A stretch of DNA of 64,000 nt, taken from the NCBI RefSeq assembly GCF_025149465.1, contig NZ_CP102275.1, forward strand, positions 2,243,596 through 2,307,595, given 5' to 3'. Both the position numbers and the translations under genes were made by a program. Below are positions 26,256 to 38,699 of the stretch, piece by piece; position 1 is the stretch's first letter, and the number at the start of each line of letters is the position of its first letter. Under the pieces are notes generated by a model, which saw nothing but the letters and a program-made list of their open reading frames with translations, was not told where the DNA came from and made no database searches. Source of the stretch: Thomasclavelia spiroformis DSM 1552 (GTDB lineage Bacteria > Bacillota_I > Bacilli_A > Erysipelotrichales > Coprobacillaceae).

Positions 26256-27458
26256 TTAGTTAATTTTTATAATATTATATCCTAATTTAGCAAATTCATC
26301 AATAATTGTTTGAATATGTGAATTTCCATTTGTTTCCACAGTAACTCTTAATTCTACTTCTGAAAAACGAGCAAAGTTTTTAAATTGATTATGATCAACA
26401 GCAATAACATTAGCATTACACTGATTTAATACTTTTGATACTAATTCCAATTGTCCAGGCTTATCTGGTAATTGTACTGAAAAAGTAAATATTCTTCCTC
26501 TAGAAATTAACCCCTTATTAATCATAGAAGAAATCGTTAACACATCAATATTTCCGCCACTAACTAGAGAAACAACCTTTTTATTTTTTTCATATAATTT
26601 CTTTAATCCAGCTAAAGATAAAATACCTGAGCCTTCAGCTACTAATTTATGTTTTTCAACTAATAAAAGAAAAGCATCCATTAATTCATAGTCATTAACT
26701 GTAATAATTCCATCAACATATTTTTTAATATATTCAAAAGTTTTACTACCAATAGTTTTAACAGCCGTTCCATCAGCAATCGTATTAGCTTCTGCTAAAG
26801 TAACCACCTGATCTTCATGAATTGCTGCAAGTGCACTAGCTGCTCCCTCTGGTTCAACACCATAGATTTTTACATTTGGATTAATTTGTTTTGCTGCACA
26901 AGCAATTCCTGCAATTAAACCACCGCCACCAATTGGTACTAATATTACATCAGTATCAGGTAACTCTTCTAAAATTTCTAATGCAATAGTTCCTTGTCCT
27001 TCAATAATATCTTCATCATCAAAGGGATGAATAAATGTATATCCCTCTTTTTTTTGAAGTTCTACAGCTTTTGCGTATGCTTCATCATAAACTTCTCCAT
27101 GTAAAACAACTTTAGCTCCATGAGCTTTTGTTGCTTCTACCTTTATTAGCGGTGTATGTGCAGGCATACAAATAGTTGCTTTAACTCCTAATTTTTTAGC
27201 CGCATAAGCTACCCCCTGAGCATGATTTCCTGCTGAAGAAGCAATCAAACCTTTCATTTTAGCATCATCATCTAATTTAATAATTTTATTATATGCCCCA
27301 CGAATTTTAAAAGCTCCTGTTTTTTGTAAGTTTTCTGGTTTTATATAAACATCATTCCCACATTCATTTGAAAATGCCTCACTGTGAATTAATCTTGTTT
27401 CATCAATTACCTCATCAACTCTTTTTTTTGCAGCTTTAAAATCTTCTAATTTTAACAT
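26256..27458 (-). CDS. ilvA: Threonine ammonia-lyase (threonine dehydratase)
   Basis: 400 residues: a PLP-dependent fold type II catalytic domain with the Lys in NLQKTGAFKIRGAYNK, the Gly-rich phosphate loop VPIGGGGLIAGIA, and a C-terminal ACT domain (TFSVQLPDKPGQLELVSKVL) of the short, TdcB/YgxH-like form. It deaminates threonine to 2-oxobutanoate and ammonia. Because no isoleucine genes are near, the role may be catabolic. AAGGGGG lies before the ATG. A single ACT domain suggests allosteric control. Confidence 0.93.
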   Translation of the reverse strand: MLKLEDFKAAKKRVDEVIDETRLIHSEAFSNECGNDVYIKPENLQKTGAFKIRGAYNKIIKLDDDAKMKGLIASSAGNHAQGVAYAAKKLGVKATICMPAHTPLIKVEATKAHGAKVVLHGEVYDEAYAKAVELQKKEGYTFIHPFDDEDIIEGQGTIALEILEELPDTDVILVPIGGGGLIAGIACAAKQINPNVKIYGVEPEGAASALAAIHEDQVVTLAEANTIADGTAVKTIGSKTFEYIKKYVDGIITVNDYELMDAFLLLVEKHKLVAEGSGILSLAGLKKLYEKNKKVVSLVSGGNIDVLTISSMINKGLISRGRIFTFSVQLPDKPGQLELVSKVLNQCNANVIAVDHNQFKNFARFSEVELRVTVETNGNSHIQTIIDEFAKLGYNIIKIN

Positions 27459-27501
27459 TTTATAATACCCCCTTAATAAAAAACATTATAGCATTTATAA
27501 T

Positions 27502-27543
27502 AAAAAAATAAAATAAGACAAATTAATTGATCTGTCCTATTTT
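27502..27543 (-). terminator. Terminator of the HAD-DUF4250 operon
   Basis: On the minus strand AAAATAGGACA / TGTCTTATTTT (11 bp with one G-U pair) is followed by a T-rich tract and overlaps the stop of the DUF4250 gene. Confidence 0.7.
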
Positions 27544-27716
27544 GCTTTTATTTGATTATTATTTTCATCAAAAAAATATCCATTTCTATCTAAACGTGTC
27601 ATAAACTCATTTAAATTTATATCATTTATCTCTAACAAATGCTCTAAAGACATATCATCATCGCGCAATTTAGTGTTTAAAAAACTAACTAACATATTAA
27701 TATCATTTGGTAACAC
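27537..27716 (-). CDS. DUF4250 small protein (59 residues)
   Basis: A GTG-started gene of 59 residues. It begins at the last base of the upstream HAD stop codon (TAGTG), with GGGTGAG 6-7 bases before. The opening LPNDINMLVSFLNTKLRDDDMSLEHLL and the later LNEFMTRLDRNGYFFDENNNQ match the DUF4250 family pattern (LPxDxxxLLSxxNTKLRD). No function is known for the family. Overlap by one base with the phosphatase gene indicates translational coupling. Confidence 0.75.
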   Translation of the reverse strand: MLPNDINMLVSFLNTKLRDDDMSLEHLLEINDINLNEFMTRLDRNGYFFDENNNQIKAK

Positions 27717-28534
27717 TATATCTCACCCTTTTCACTTAATATTTTTAAACATTCATATATACCTTCTTCATCATTAGATAAAGTAACATAATCAGCATAT
27801 TTTTTTACATCATCAACCGAATTTGCCATTGCTACTCCTAAACCAGCAAATTTAATCATTGTTAAATCATTATAACCATCACCAAAACAAATTACTTCAT
27901 CTTGTTTAATTCCAAGATGTTCAATTAATCTTTGCAAAGAAGCAGCTTTATCAATATTTTTTCCCATTACTTCAATAAAGAATGGTGTTGATCGATAAAT
28001 ACTTAAAGTATCTTCAAACGGAACTTTAAAATCATCCAATATACTTTCAACATAATCAGGTTTTCCTGTTAATAATACTTTATTTACAGAAAAATTAACT
28101 GTCTTTTTAAAATCATCTATGTGCTTAATTGGCATATGGTTTATATCACTTTCAATAAGTACATATTCATCATAATCATCTTCTGTAAGAATTAATTCAT
28201 CAGTATAAGTCATTGCTGCTAAATTAAATTCTTTAGCACGATCATAAACATTATGAGCAATACTTGCATCATATACATTTTGATAAATAATTTTCTTATT
28301 TTGATAATTGATTACTTTAGCGCCATTAAATGATAATAAATATCCTCCAAGTTTATCTAACTTTAATTCATTTGCCTCATTATACATACCTGCAGTTGGC
28401 CTTCCAGATGCTAAAACAATTACAATTCCTTTCTTAGCCAATTCTTGAAGTATAGTTTTAGTTTTAAGCAAAATTTGCTTTTTACTACTTTTTAAAGTTC
28501 CATCTAAATCTAATGCAATTAATTTATAAGTCAT
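27716..28534 (-). CDS. Cof-type HAD-IIB phosphatase
   Basis: 272 residues: motif I ALDLDGTLKSS, motif II VLASGRP, Lys in the cap region, and motif III/IV VICFGDGYNDLTMIKFAGLGVAMANS. Members dephosphorylate sugar phosphates or flavin and cofactor phosphates. The ATG at 28534 with GAGAGGTAG ahead is preferred to the one five codons earlier. Co-translated with the DUF4250 gene. One of three Cof-type genes in the window; substrate unknown. Confidence 0.9.
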   Translation of the reverse strand: MTYKLIALDLDGTLKSSKKQILLKTKTILQELAKKGIVIVLASGRPTAGMYNEANELKLDKLGGYLLSFNGAKVINYQNKKIIYQNVYDASIAHNVYDRAKEFNLAAMTYTDELILTEDDYDEYVLIESDINHMPIKHIDDFKKTVNFSVNKVLLTGKPDYVESILDDFKVPFEDTLSIYRSTPFFIEVMGKNIDKAASLQRLIEHLGIKQDEVICFGDGYNDLTMIKFAGLGVAMANSVDDVKKYADYVTLSNDEEGIYECLKILSEKGEI

Positions 28535-28669
28535 ATTTCTACCTCTCAATCAACAACAAGTTTATTAAAAGATAGTTATTTTGTCAAATATATTTAACAT
28601 ATTTATTCTACCCAACTATTAATTAAAAAAACATTCAAATAAAAATAAATTATATACCATTTTTATAAA

Positions 28670-29251
28670 TTAATTGAATAAATTTTTACATATAATCAGC
28701 ATTGTCATTGCTAAAAATCCACCAATTAAACCACCCAAATGGCCAAATTTAGAAATACGATTATTTAATAAAGTAAAAGCCAGGTTAATAACTATAATAT
28801 ACATATATGACTGTAATATTGTATAAAAGCCACCGCCAACAAAAAAACCTAAAGCTATCATTGCTCCTAAATATCCATAGAAAATACCACTTGCCCCTAA
28901 AGTTATCGTATTATACGCACTTATAAATTTTTTACTTTGATAATAGCATGCTCCACTAGAAGCAAGACAGCTAATTAGAACTAAATATATATATTGCCAT
29001 GTTCCTAAAAGTGGTTCAAAAAATTTTCCACCTAAATAATAAATACAATAAATATTCATAAAAATATGAATTAAATCAACATGTACAAAATTAGCCGTTA
29101 AAAAACGCCAATATTCTTTTTTTACCTCTATTCTTGGCATATAAAAAGCCCCATATTTAATAGCTAAAGAAATTTTATCATCACTTTTATCTACAAAATT
29201 TATAATTATAAATATAATTATTGAAATGATTATAATCAAATTTGTTACCAT
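28670..29251 (-). CDS. Rhomboid-family intramembrane serine protease
   Basis: 193 residues with six membrane segments. The rhomboid core is visible: ANFVHVDLIHIFMNIYCIYYLG in helix 2 (HxxxN motif), LGASGIFYGYLGAM with the catalytic Ser of GASG, and KFGHLGGLIGGFLAM with the catalytic His. Rhomboids cut membrane proteins inside the bilayer. It lies 8 bases downstream of the Ig-like anchored protein gene, with which it forms an operon; the anchored protein could be a substrate, but nothing proves it. Confidence 0.9.
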   Translation of the reverse strand: MVTNLIIIISIIIFIIINFVDKSDDKISLAIKYGAFYMPRIEVKKEYWRFLTANFVHVDLIHIFMNIYCIYYLGGKFFEPLLGTWQYIYLVLISCLASSGACYYQSKKFISAYNTITLGASGIFYGYLGAMIALGFFVGGGFYTILQSYMYIIVINLAFTLLNNRISKFGHLGGLIGGFLAMTMLIICKNLFN

Positions 29252-29259
29252 ATAACACC

Positions 29260-30051
29260 TTACCCTCTAGATTTAATAACTTTTACTCTTCTAGTCCTTT
29301 GTAACGTATGACCTTTGTCATTAGTTATAGAATATATGACTTCATATTCACCAACCTCATCAGTATTAACATTATTCTTTAAAATTTTAATATCCTTTGT
29401 AATGTTATTACCACTACCATCAGTTGCTTCAACTCCTTCTAAAGCATCAAAATCACTACCTTTTAAAATTTCAATATTATCAATTCCGGTCAAAGTAGGA
29501 TTATTTCCATTTTGGCCAGCAACAATTTTTACCCTTAGTGTCGCAGACTGATTACCAAATTTATCTTCAACAATAATATTTTCTACATATGATCCTTTTG
29601 TATCAAATATTTTATATGCTTCTTTATCATCATCCTCACCTTTAAAGTAAGCTTTATATTCTGAGTTATCTTCAACTTCTTCAATTAGATCAATCGCATA
29701 AATTTTTGTATTTAATTTCACATTAAATGTAACCGCCTTTAATGTAGCAACAGGTTTAGTAGTATCAACAATTTTTATATAGAATGGATATTCTACACCT
29801 AAGTATACTGCAGAAACCTTATATTTACCTACTTCATTTTTTAATTGTGAAAAATTTAATACAACTTGCGACAAAATTGTTTCATTAGCATTTATATAAT
29901 CTTGTGGTGCAGTAGATATTTCACTTCCATATTCGTATATAAAAGTATCCCGTTTGATTGTCAAAGGTGTGATATTAAATGAACAAACAATCAAAACTGT
30001 ATTAATTAAAGTAAAAAACACTAGTACAATTGCAATTATTCGATTTTTCAT
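29260..30051 (-). CDS. Membrane-anchored protein with Ig-like (DUF5011-type) domains
   Basis: 263 residues. An N-terminal signal anchor (residues 4-27) is followed by two or three Ig-like beta-sandwich repeats with VDTTKPVATLKAV, IIVEDKFGNQSATLRVKIVAG and YEVIYSITNDKGHTLQRTRRVKV. The pattern DxxxP... followed by YxVxYxxxDxxGN is typical of DUF5011/HYR surface repeats. Extracytoplasmic and structural or binding in nature; no enzyme domain is present. First gene of the operon with the rhomboid protease. Confidence 0.75.
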   Translation of the reverse strand: MKNRIIAIVLVFFTLINTVLIVCSFNITPLTIKRDTFIYEYGSEISTAPQDYINANETILSQVVLNFSQLKNEVGKYKVSAVYLGVEYPFYIKIVDTTKPVATLKAVTFNVKLNTKIYAIDLIEEVEDNSEYKAYFKGEDDDKEAYKIFDTKGSYVENIIVEDKFGNQSATLRVKIVAGQNGNNPTLTGIDNIEILKGSDFDALEGVEATDGSGNNITKDIKILKNNVNTDEVGEYEVIYSITNDKGHTLQRTRRVKVIKSRG

Positions 30052-30206
30052 ATCATCACCTCCCTATGATCAATTATAACATTTATATAACCAAAATGCT
30101 TCTATTATGCTAATCAATGCTTACGAACTATATTATGCCTATTGACTATAAAAATCAATCACATTTAAATAAAAACATTAATTTTTATTATTTATTTTAC
30201 TATTAC

Positions 30207-30232
30207 AAAAAAGAACAGCTTAAAACTGTTCT
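30207..30232 (-). terminator. Terminator of the ispF-gltX operon
   Basis: On the minus strand AGAACAG / CTGTTCT with a TTTTAAG loop followed by T residues; the 5' arm overlaps the last codons of gltX. Confidence 0.75.
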
Positions 30233-31659
30233 AGTCTTGACAATACTTTTTCTTTACCTAATAAGCAGATTGAACTTGCTAAATCAGGCCCATGCATAAT
30301 ACCTGTAGTTGCAATTCGTAAAGGCATATATAACATTTTACCTTTAACTTTAGCCTCTTTTTGTGTTGCTTTTATACAAGCTTGTATATTTTCTTTACTA
30401 AAATCACTTAACCCTAATAACTGCTCCTTAAACACCTTTAATGTATTAGGAATACTTTCATCTTTCATAAATTCCTTAGCTTCATCATCTAAGTTCAACT
30501 CATCATTAAAAAACAAATCAACTAATTTAACAATTTCTTTACCATAAGATAATTGATCATGATAAGTTGCAACCAACATATTAATCCATTCATCATTTTT
30601 ATCAGATAAATCATAAGCTTCTTTTAAATACGGTAAACATAAAGCTACAATATCTTCTAATGATCTTTCTTTAATATATCGATTATTTACCCATGTTAAT
30701 TTATCTTTATCAAACATAGATGGTGACTTTGATAATCTCTTTTCACTAAATTCCTTAATTAGTTCTTCTTTAGTAAAAATTTCTTGTTCCCCTTCAGGAG
30801 ACCACCCTAATAATGCCATAAAGTTAAACATTGCATCTGGTAAATATCCCTCTTCTTTATATTGAGAAACAAATTGCATAATACTTTCATCACGTTTTGA
30901 TAATTTTTTTCTTTGTTCATTAACGATCAATGTCATATGTCCATATGTTGGTGCAGTCCATCCAAACATATCATAAATCATTAATTGTTTCGGTGTATTA
31001 CTTAAATGTTCTTCACCTCTAAATACATGTGTAATATCCATTGTATGATCATCTATAACAACTGCATAATTATAAGTTGGTATACCATTTGCTTTAACTA
31101 AAACCCAATCACCTATATCATCAGATTCAAATGAAACATGTCCACGAATCATATCATCGAATTCATAAGTCTTTCCAGTAGGAACTTTAATCCTAATAGT
31201 ATATGGAATACCAGCAGCTTCTTTTTTAGCTACTTCTTCTGGTGATAAATCTCGACATTTGCGGTTATACATCGGTGCAATTCCAGCATTTACTTGGCGA
31301 TCATGTTCAGCTTCTAATTCTTCAGGTGTACAAAAACATTTATATGCTAATCCACGATCTAGTAATTCTTGCGTATATTTACGATAAATATCTAATCGCT
31401 CCATTTGTCGATATGGTGCGTATTCATCTTTAGGATTTAATGGTGACTCATCAGGAACAATTCCAAGCCATGCTAAATTATCTAATTGGTTAGCTTCACC
31501 ACCTTCAATATTTCTTTCTATATCAGTATCTTCTAATCTAAAAATAAAATCACCATCATAATGTTTTGCAAATAAATAATTAAATAATGCTGTTCTAGCT
31601 CCACCTATATGTAAATGACCAGTAGGACTAGGAGCATATCTTACTCTTACTTTTTTCAT
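30220..31659 (-). CDS. gltX: Glutamyl-tRNA synthetase
   Basis: 479 residues, complete class I synthetase: [22 protein letters not shown] carries the HIGH motif and KLSKRDES the KMSKS motif; the anticodon-binding region follows. It charges tRNA-Glu and, in many Firmicutes without GlnRS, also tRNA-Gln. It is separated by one base from ispF upstream, so the two are co-transcribed. Confidence 0.96.
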   Translation of the reverse strand: MKKVRVRYAPSPTGHLHIGGARTALFNYLFAKHYDGDFIFRLEDTDIERNIEGGEANQLDNLAWLGIVPDESPLNPKDEYAPYRQMERLDIYRKYTQELLDRGLAYKCFCTPEELEAEHDRQVNAGIAPMYNRKCRDLSPEEVAKKEAAGIPYTIRIKVPTGKTYEFDDMIRGHVSFESDDIGDWVLVKANGIPTYNYAVVIDDHTMDITHVFRGEEHLSNTPKQLMIYDMFGWTAPTYGHMTLIVNEQRKKLSKRDESIMQFVSQYKEEGYLPDAMFNFMALLGWSPEGEQEIFTKEELIKEFSEKRLSKSPSMFDKDKLTWVNNRYIKERSLEDIVALCLPYLKEAYDLSDKNDEWINMLVATYHDQLSYGKEIVKLVDLFFNDELNLDDEAKEFMKDESIPNTLKVFKEQLLGLSDFSKENIQACIKATQKEAKVKGKMLYMPLRIATTGIMHGPDLASSICLLGKEKVLSRLEQF

Positions 31660-31660
31660 T

Positions 31661-32143
31661 TTAAATTCCTTTCTTTTTCAACATAACTACACATTGAGAT
31701 ACGGCTCCCTCTTCATTACCGATAAAACCAAGTTTTTCTCCACGTGTTGCTTTAATATTAATATTAGCAATATCACATTTTAAAACTTCACTAATATTTT
31801 CTTTCATTTTCTGGATATATGGTGCCATTTTAGGTTTTTCAATCAAAATAATTGCATCAAGATTACTTATTTCATATCCTCGTTCATCCATAATTTCATA
31901 TGTCTTTTCTAACAATACTAATGAACTAATTCCTCGATATCGTTCATCCGTATCACTAAAATGCTTGCCTATATCACCCAAACCTAAAGCTCCAATAATA
32001 CTTTCAATAATTGAATGACATAAAACATCAGCATCACTATGGCCAAGTAATCCTAACTCATGATTTATTTCTACACCACCTAAAATTAACTTTCTTCCAG
32101 AGACTAACTGGTGAATATCAATCGATTGTCCAATTCGATACAT
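31661..32143 (-). CDS. ispF: 2-C-methyl-D-erythritol 2,4-cyclodiphosphate synthase
   Basis: 160 residues, full length. Motifs [35 protein letters not shown] contain the zinc ligands Asp and His, and [17 protein letters not shown] closes the active site. It makes the cyclodiphosphate in the methylerythritol phosphate isoprenoid pathway. Gene order ispF-gltX is common in Firmicutes. No ispD is fused or adjacent. Confidence 0.95.
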   Translation of the reverse strand: MYRIGQSIDIHQLVSGRKLILGGVEINHELGLLGHSDADVLCHSIIESIIGALGLGDIGKHFSDTDERYRGISSLVLLEKTYEIMDERGYEISNLDAIILIEKPKMAPYIQKMKENISEVLKCDIANINIKATRGEKLGFIGNEEGAVSQCVVMLKKKGI

Positions 32144-32486
32144 CCTATCACCCCTTCACGCCATATTTTAGCACAATCATAATCTATATTCTAGATAATT
32201 TTAGAAGTAACTATCACAATTATATGTAAGATAAATTATTAAACTCTTTATCTGATTTTTCATTAATAAATTTAACATATTATATTATTATAAATATTGT
32301 GTTTTTTATCAATCAAATATCTCATTTTTATCTAATTTATAATACAACACAAAAAATATTTAAACTAATTCTACGATATATCAATACTATTTTTAATAAA
32401 ATATATCATTTATATACACAGTAATTAAATATAAAAATTTTCATTATATAATATAATTACTCTTTAGACAACAAACAACTATTGTA
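32144..32486. other. Non-coding AT-rich stretch downstream of the small RNA pair
   Basis: No open frame with a ribosome site and no structured element stands out. It must carry the promoter of ispF-gltX. Confidence 0.5.
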
Positions 32487-32565
32487 AAAAAATAAAAGAA
32501 GGCGTGGGGAACACCTTCTTAAATGTATAGGTCATTCTTGGGGAAGAAGGGGGTGACCTATACTC
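32487..32565 (-). ncRNA. Candidate small RNA B: C-rich-loop hairpin plus terminator
   Basis: On the minus strand a -10-like GATAAT (32577-32572) is followed by a 10-bp stem GTATAGGTCA / TGACCTATAC. Its 19-base loop is C-rich, with CCCCC and TTCCCC. A second hairpin (AAGAAG / CTTCTT with an inner GTG/CAC) follows, with TTCCCC in its loop and a T-rich tail. No ORF fits. The layout repeats that of candidate A 160 bases upstream. C-rich loops in Gram-positive small RNAs (RsaE, LhrC, csRNA types) pair with ribosome sites. Predicted from sequence only. Confidence 0.5.
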
Positions 32566-32596
32566 TATTATATTATCTTGTCTTGACGACATGTGT

Positions 32597-32602
32597 TATA
32601 AT
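32597..32602 (+). promoter_or_regulatory. Possible extended -10 promoter on the plus strand
   Basis: TGTTATAAT (32594-32602) is an extended -10 box. A transcript from it would run about 70 bases and end at the bidirectional terminator at 32651-32680, without coding anything. Confidence 0.25.
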
Positions 32603-32648
32603 ATACAAGAAATGTGAACACTTTATGAACTTTTAGAAAAAAATGTAC

Positions 32649-32723
32649 AAAAAAAGAAACAATTGCTTGTTTCTTTTTTTGTGTGTATAGATGATTATAT
32701 GGGAGAGGGGTCATCTATACACA
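32649..32723 (-). ncRNA. Candidate small RNA A: C-rich-loop hairpin plus terminator
   Basis: On the minus strand a -10-like CATAAT (32734-32729) precedes a 13-bp perfect stem (TGTGTATAGATGA / TCATCTATACACA). Its 16-base loop contains CCCCTCTCCC. Then comes a 12-bp hairpin (AAAAAGAAACAA / TTGTTTCTTTTT) with a T7 tail, which can end transcription in both directions. Same architecture as candidate B. The start of the stem coincides with the expected transcription start. Predicted from sequence only. Confidence 0.5.
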
Positions 32724-32739
32724 TTAGTATTATGTCTTT

Positions 32740-33432
32740 TCCACTATACAACTATAATACGGTTATTATTGTACTTGATTTCAATTTATTTGTCAATTAA
32801 TTACAAAATATTTTATATAATTTTCTGATTAAATATAATAATTTACTGAATATTCATGGTTCTATTAACAATATTACACCGCATTATTATCTTATTATTA
32901 ACTAAAAATTATAATAAAAAAGATCAATAAATTCTAAAATATAATAGATTATATTCATAATAATTATACTAAATACTTTCTACTATCACTTATACTCTTA
33001 ATTAAAGTTTTGCTTATATTAAAACGTATTAAGATACTAATTTTGTATTTCTATACAATTACCAAAAGCATATGCATTGTCATTAATTACAACATTAATC
33101 AATTAGTTAAATGACATATCTATCAAAATTAAAATAAATTACTACCTGTAAAGATAATAATATTATGACTATTCATTTAAATATTTCTTAACTTTTTAAA
33201 TGAACTTTTCATCAATATAAATATAACATTATGCTATATTTATACCGTAAGATTTATCATAAAAAATTAATGACTTTGATAGCATAAATATTTTTATTTA
33301 AACTTATTATTAAAACAAGATTCTTTATATAACTAAGATAAAAATATTATTAAATAAAAAAATTTACTATAAAAATAAATACTATATACAAGAAAATACA
33401 AAAGTATGTATTCATGTATAAGAAGAAGAAAC
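32740..33432. other. Non-coding AT-rich region upstream of the small RNAs
   Basis: About 690 bases with no convincing open frame, hairpin with T-tract, or repeat. It lies downstream of the rRNA operon terminator. Confidence 0.5.
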
Positions 33433-33462
33433 AAAAAAAGATACCGGAGAAGGTACCGGTAT
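33433..33462 (-). terminator. Terminator of the rRNA operon
   Basis: On the minus strand ATACCGG / CCGGTAT with an 8-base loop followed by seven T residues, about 35 bases after 5S rRNA. Confidence 0.85.
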
Positions 33463-33498
33463 ATGATGAAGAATATATGATCCCAAAATAAAAAAAGA

Positions 33499-33607
33499 AC
33501 CGGCAGCTTGCTATTGTCGCACCGCAGTACTATCGTCGCCGTTATGATGCTTAACTTCTGTGTTCGGTATGGGTACAGGTGTGTCCATCATGCTATCGCT
33601 ACCAGAT
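33499..33607 (-). rRNA. rrf: 5S ribosomal RNA
   Basis: The minus strand has the conserved core CCCATACCGAACACAGAAG followed by TTAAGC. The 5' end (TCTGGTAGC) pairs with the 3' end (GCTGCCGG) to form helix I. Ends are estimated to within a few bases. It is the last gene of the operon. Confidence 0.93.
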
Positions 33608-33681
33608 CTTCTCTTTTAAGCAATTCCTTTCGAGAATCACTCAAAACCGGACAATAGCTCCTATTGCTTCTTCTTCTCTCT

Positions 33682-36598
<2,917 letters not shown>

Positions 36599-36819
36599 GT
36601 GTCTTGATCACTATTTCCTTCTTACTGACTGTTTCAGTGTTGAATTCTCTTAGTTTTCTTTCGACTTTCTCTAGAAAGACCTCAATAATTTTCTTATCTC
36701 GATCTCTTTCTTTCGCAATTTGTCTATTATCCAGTTTTCAATGATCTCTGAGCTTCTCTCTTCTTCGAGTTTCACTCAAAACTAAACAGAATCTTCTCCA
36801 CACTTCCTCTTCTCCTTAG
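36599..36819 (-). other. 16S-23S internal transcribed spacer without tRNA genes
   Basis: About 220 bases. I see no cloverleaf or GTTCGANTC-type T-loop, so neither tRNA-Ile nor tRNA-Ala is encoded here. The stretch CATTGAAAACTGGATAATAG and its neighbours are typical processing and anti-terminator sequence of Firmicutes spacers. Confidence 0.7.
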
Positions 36820-38346
<1,527 letters not shown>

Positions 38347-38471
38347 TTTTATCTCTCTCAGACAATTTCCTGTCTGTTTAGCTCTTCTTTTTTTCTCTTT
38401 GACGTGTGTTCTTTAATTCTGTTTAGTTTTCAATGATCTCTCTTATCGGCCTCTCTTTTGCCGACTTTCTT

Positions 38472-38500
38472 ATCTTACACTCTTTTTTGACTTTAGTCAA
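38472..38500 (-). promoter_or_regulatory. rRNA promoter P2
   Basis: On the minus strand TTGACT (38500-38495) and TAAGAT (38477-38472) are 17 bases apart, about 125 bases before 16S. Confidence 0.75.
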
Positions 38501-38555
38501 TATCTTTTTCCATCTTTTTCTAAAGCCTCTTTCCTCTTCTCTCGAGTGCTCACTT

Positions 38556-38584
38556 AATTTACCATATTCCTTTGCCTTTGTAAA
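38556..38584 (-). promoter_or_regulatory. rRNA promoter P1
   Basis: On the minus strand TTTACA (38584-38579) and TAAATT (38561-38556) are 17 bases apart. A-rich tracts just upstream (around 38585-38630) look like an UP element. Confidence 0.65.
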
Positions 38585-38654
38585 GCTTTTTTTGCCTTTT
38601 TTTATCTTTTTTTGTTTTTCTCCACTTTCCTCTGCTCTCCTTCTCTAAAATATA

Positions 38655-38681
38655 AGAGACAATTCGCTATGAATTGTCTCT
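38655..38681 (-). terminator. Terminator of adhE
   Basis: An 11-bp perfect stem (AGAGACAATTC / GAATTGTCTCT), 20 bases after the adhE stop codon. It insulates adhE from the rRNA promoters. Confidence 0.85.
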
Positions 38682-38699
38682 CTATATATTTAATTATAA

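Noticed and set aside
36599-36819. tRNA genes in the rRNA spacer
   Set aside because: No cloverleaf or T-loop consensus is visible on the minus strand.
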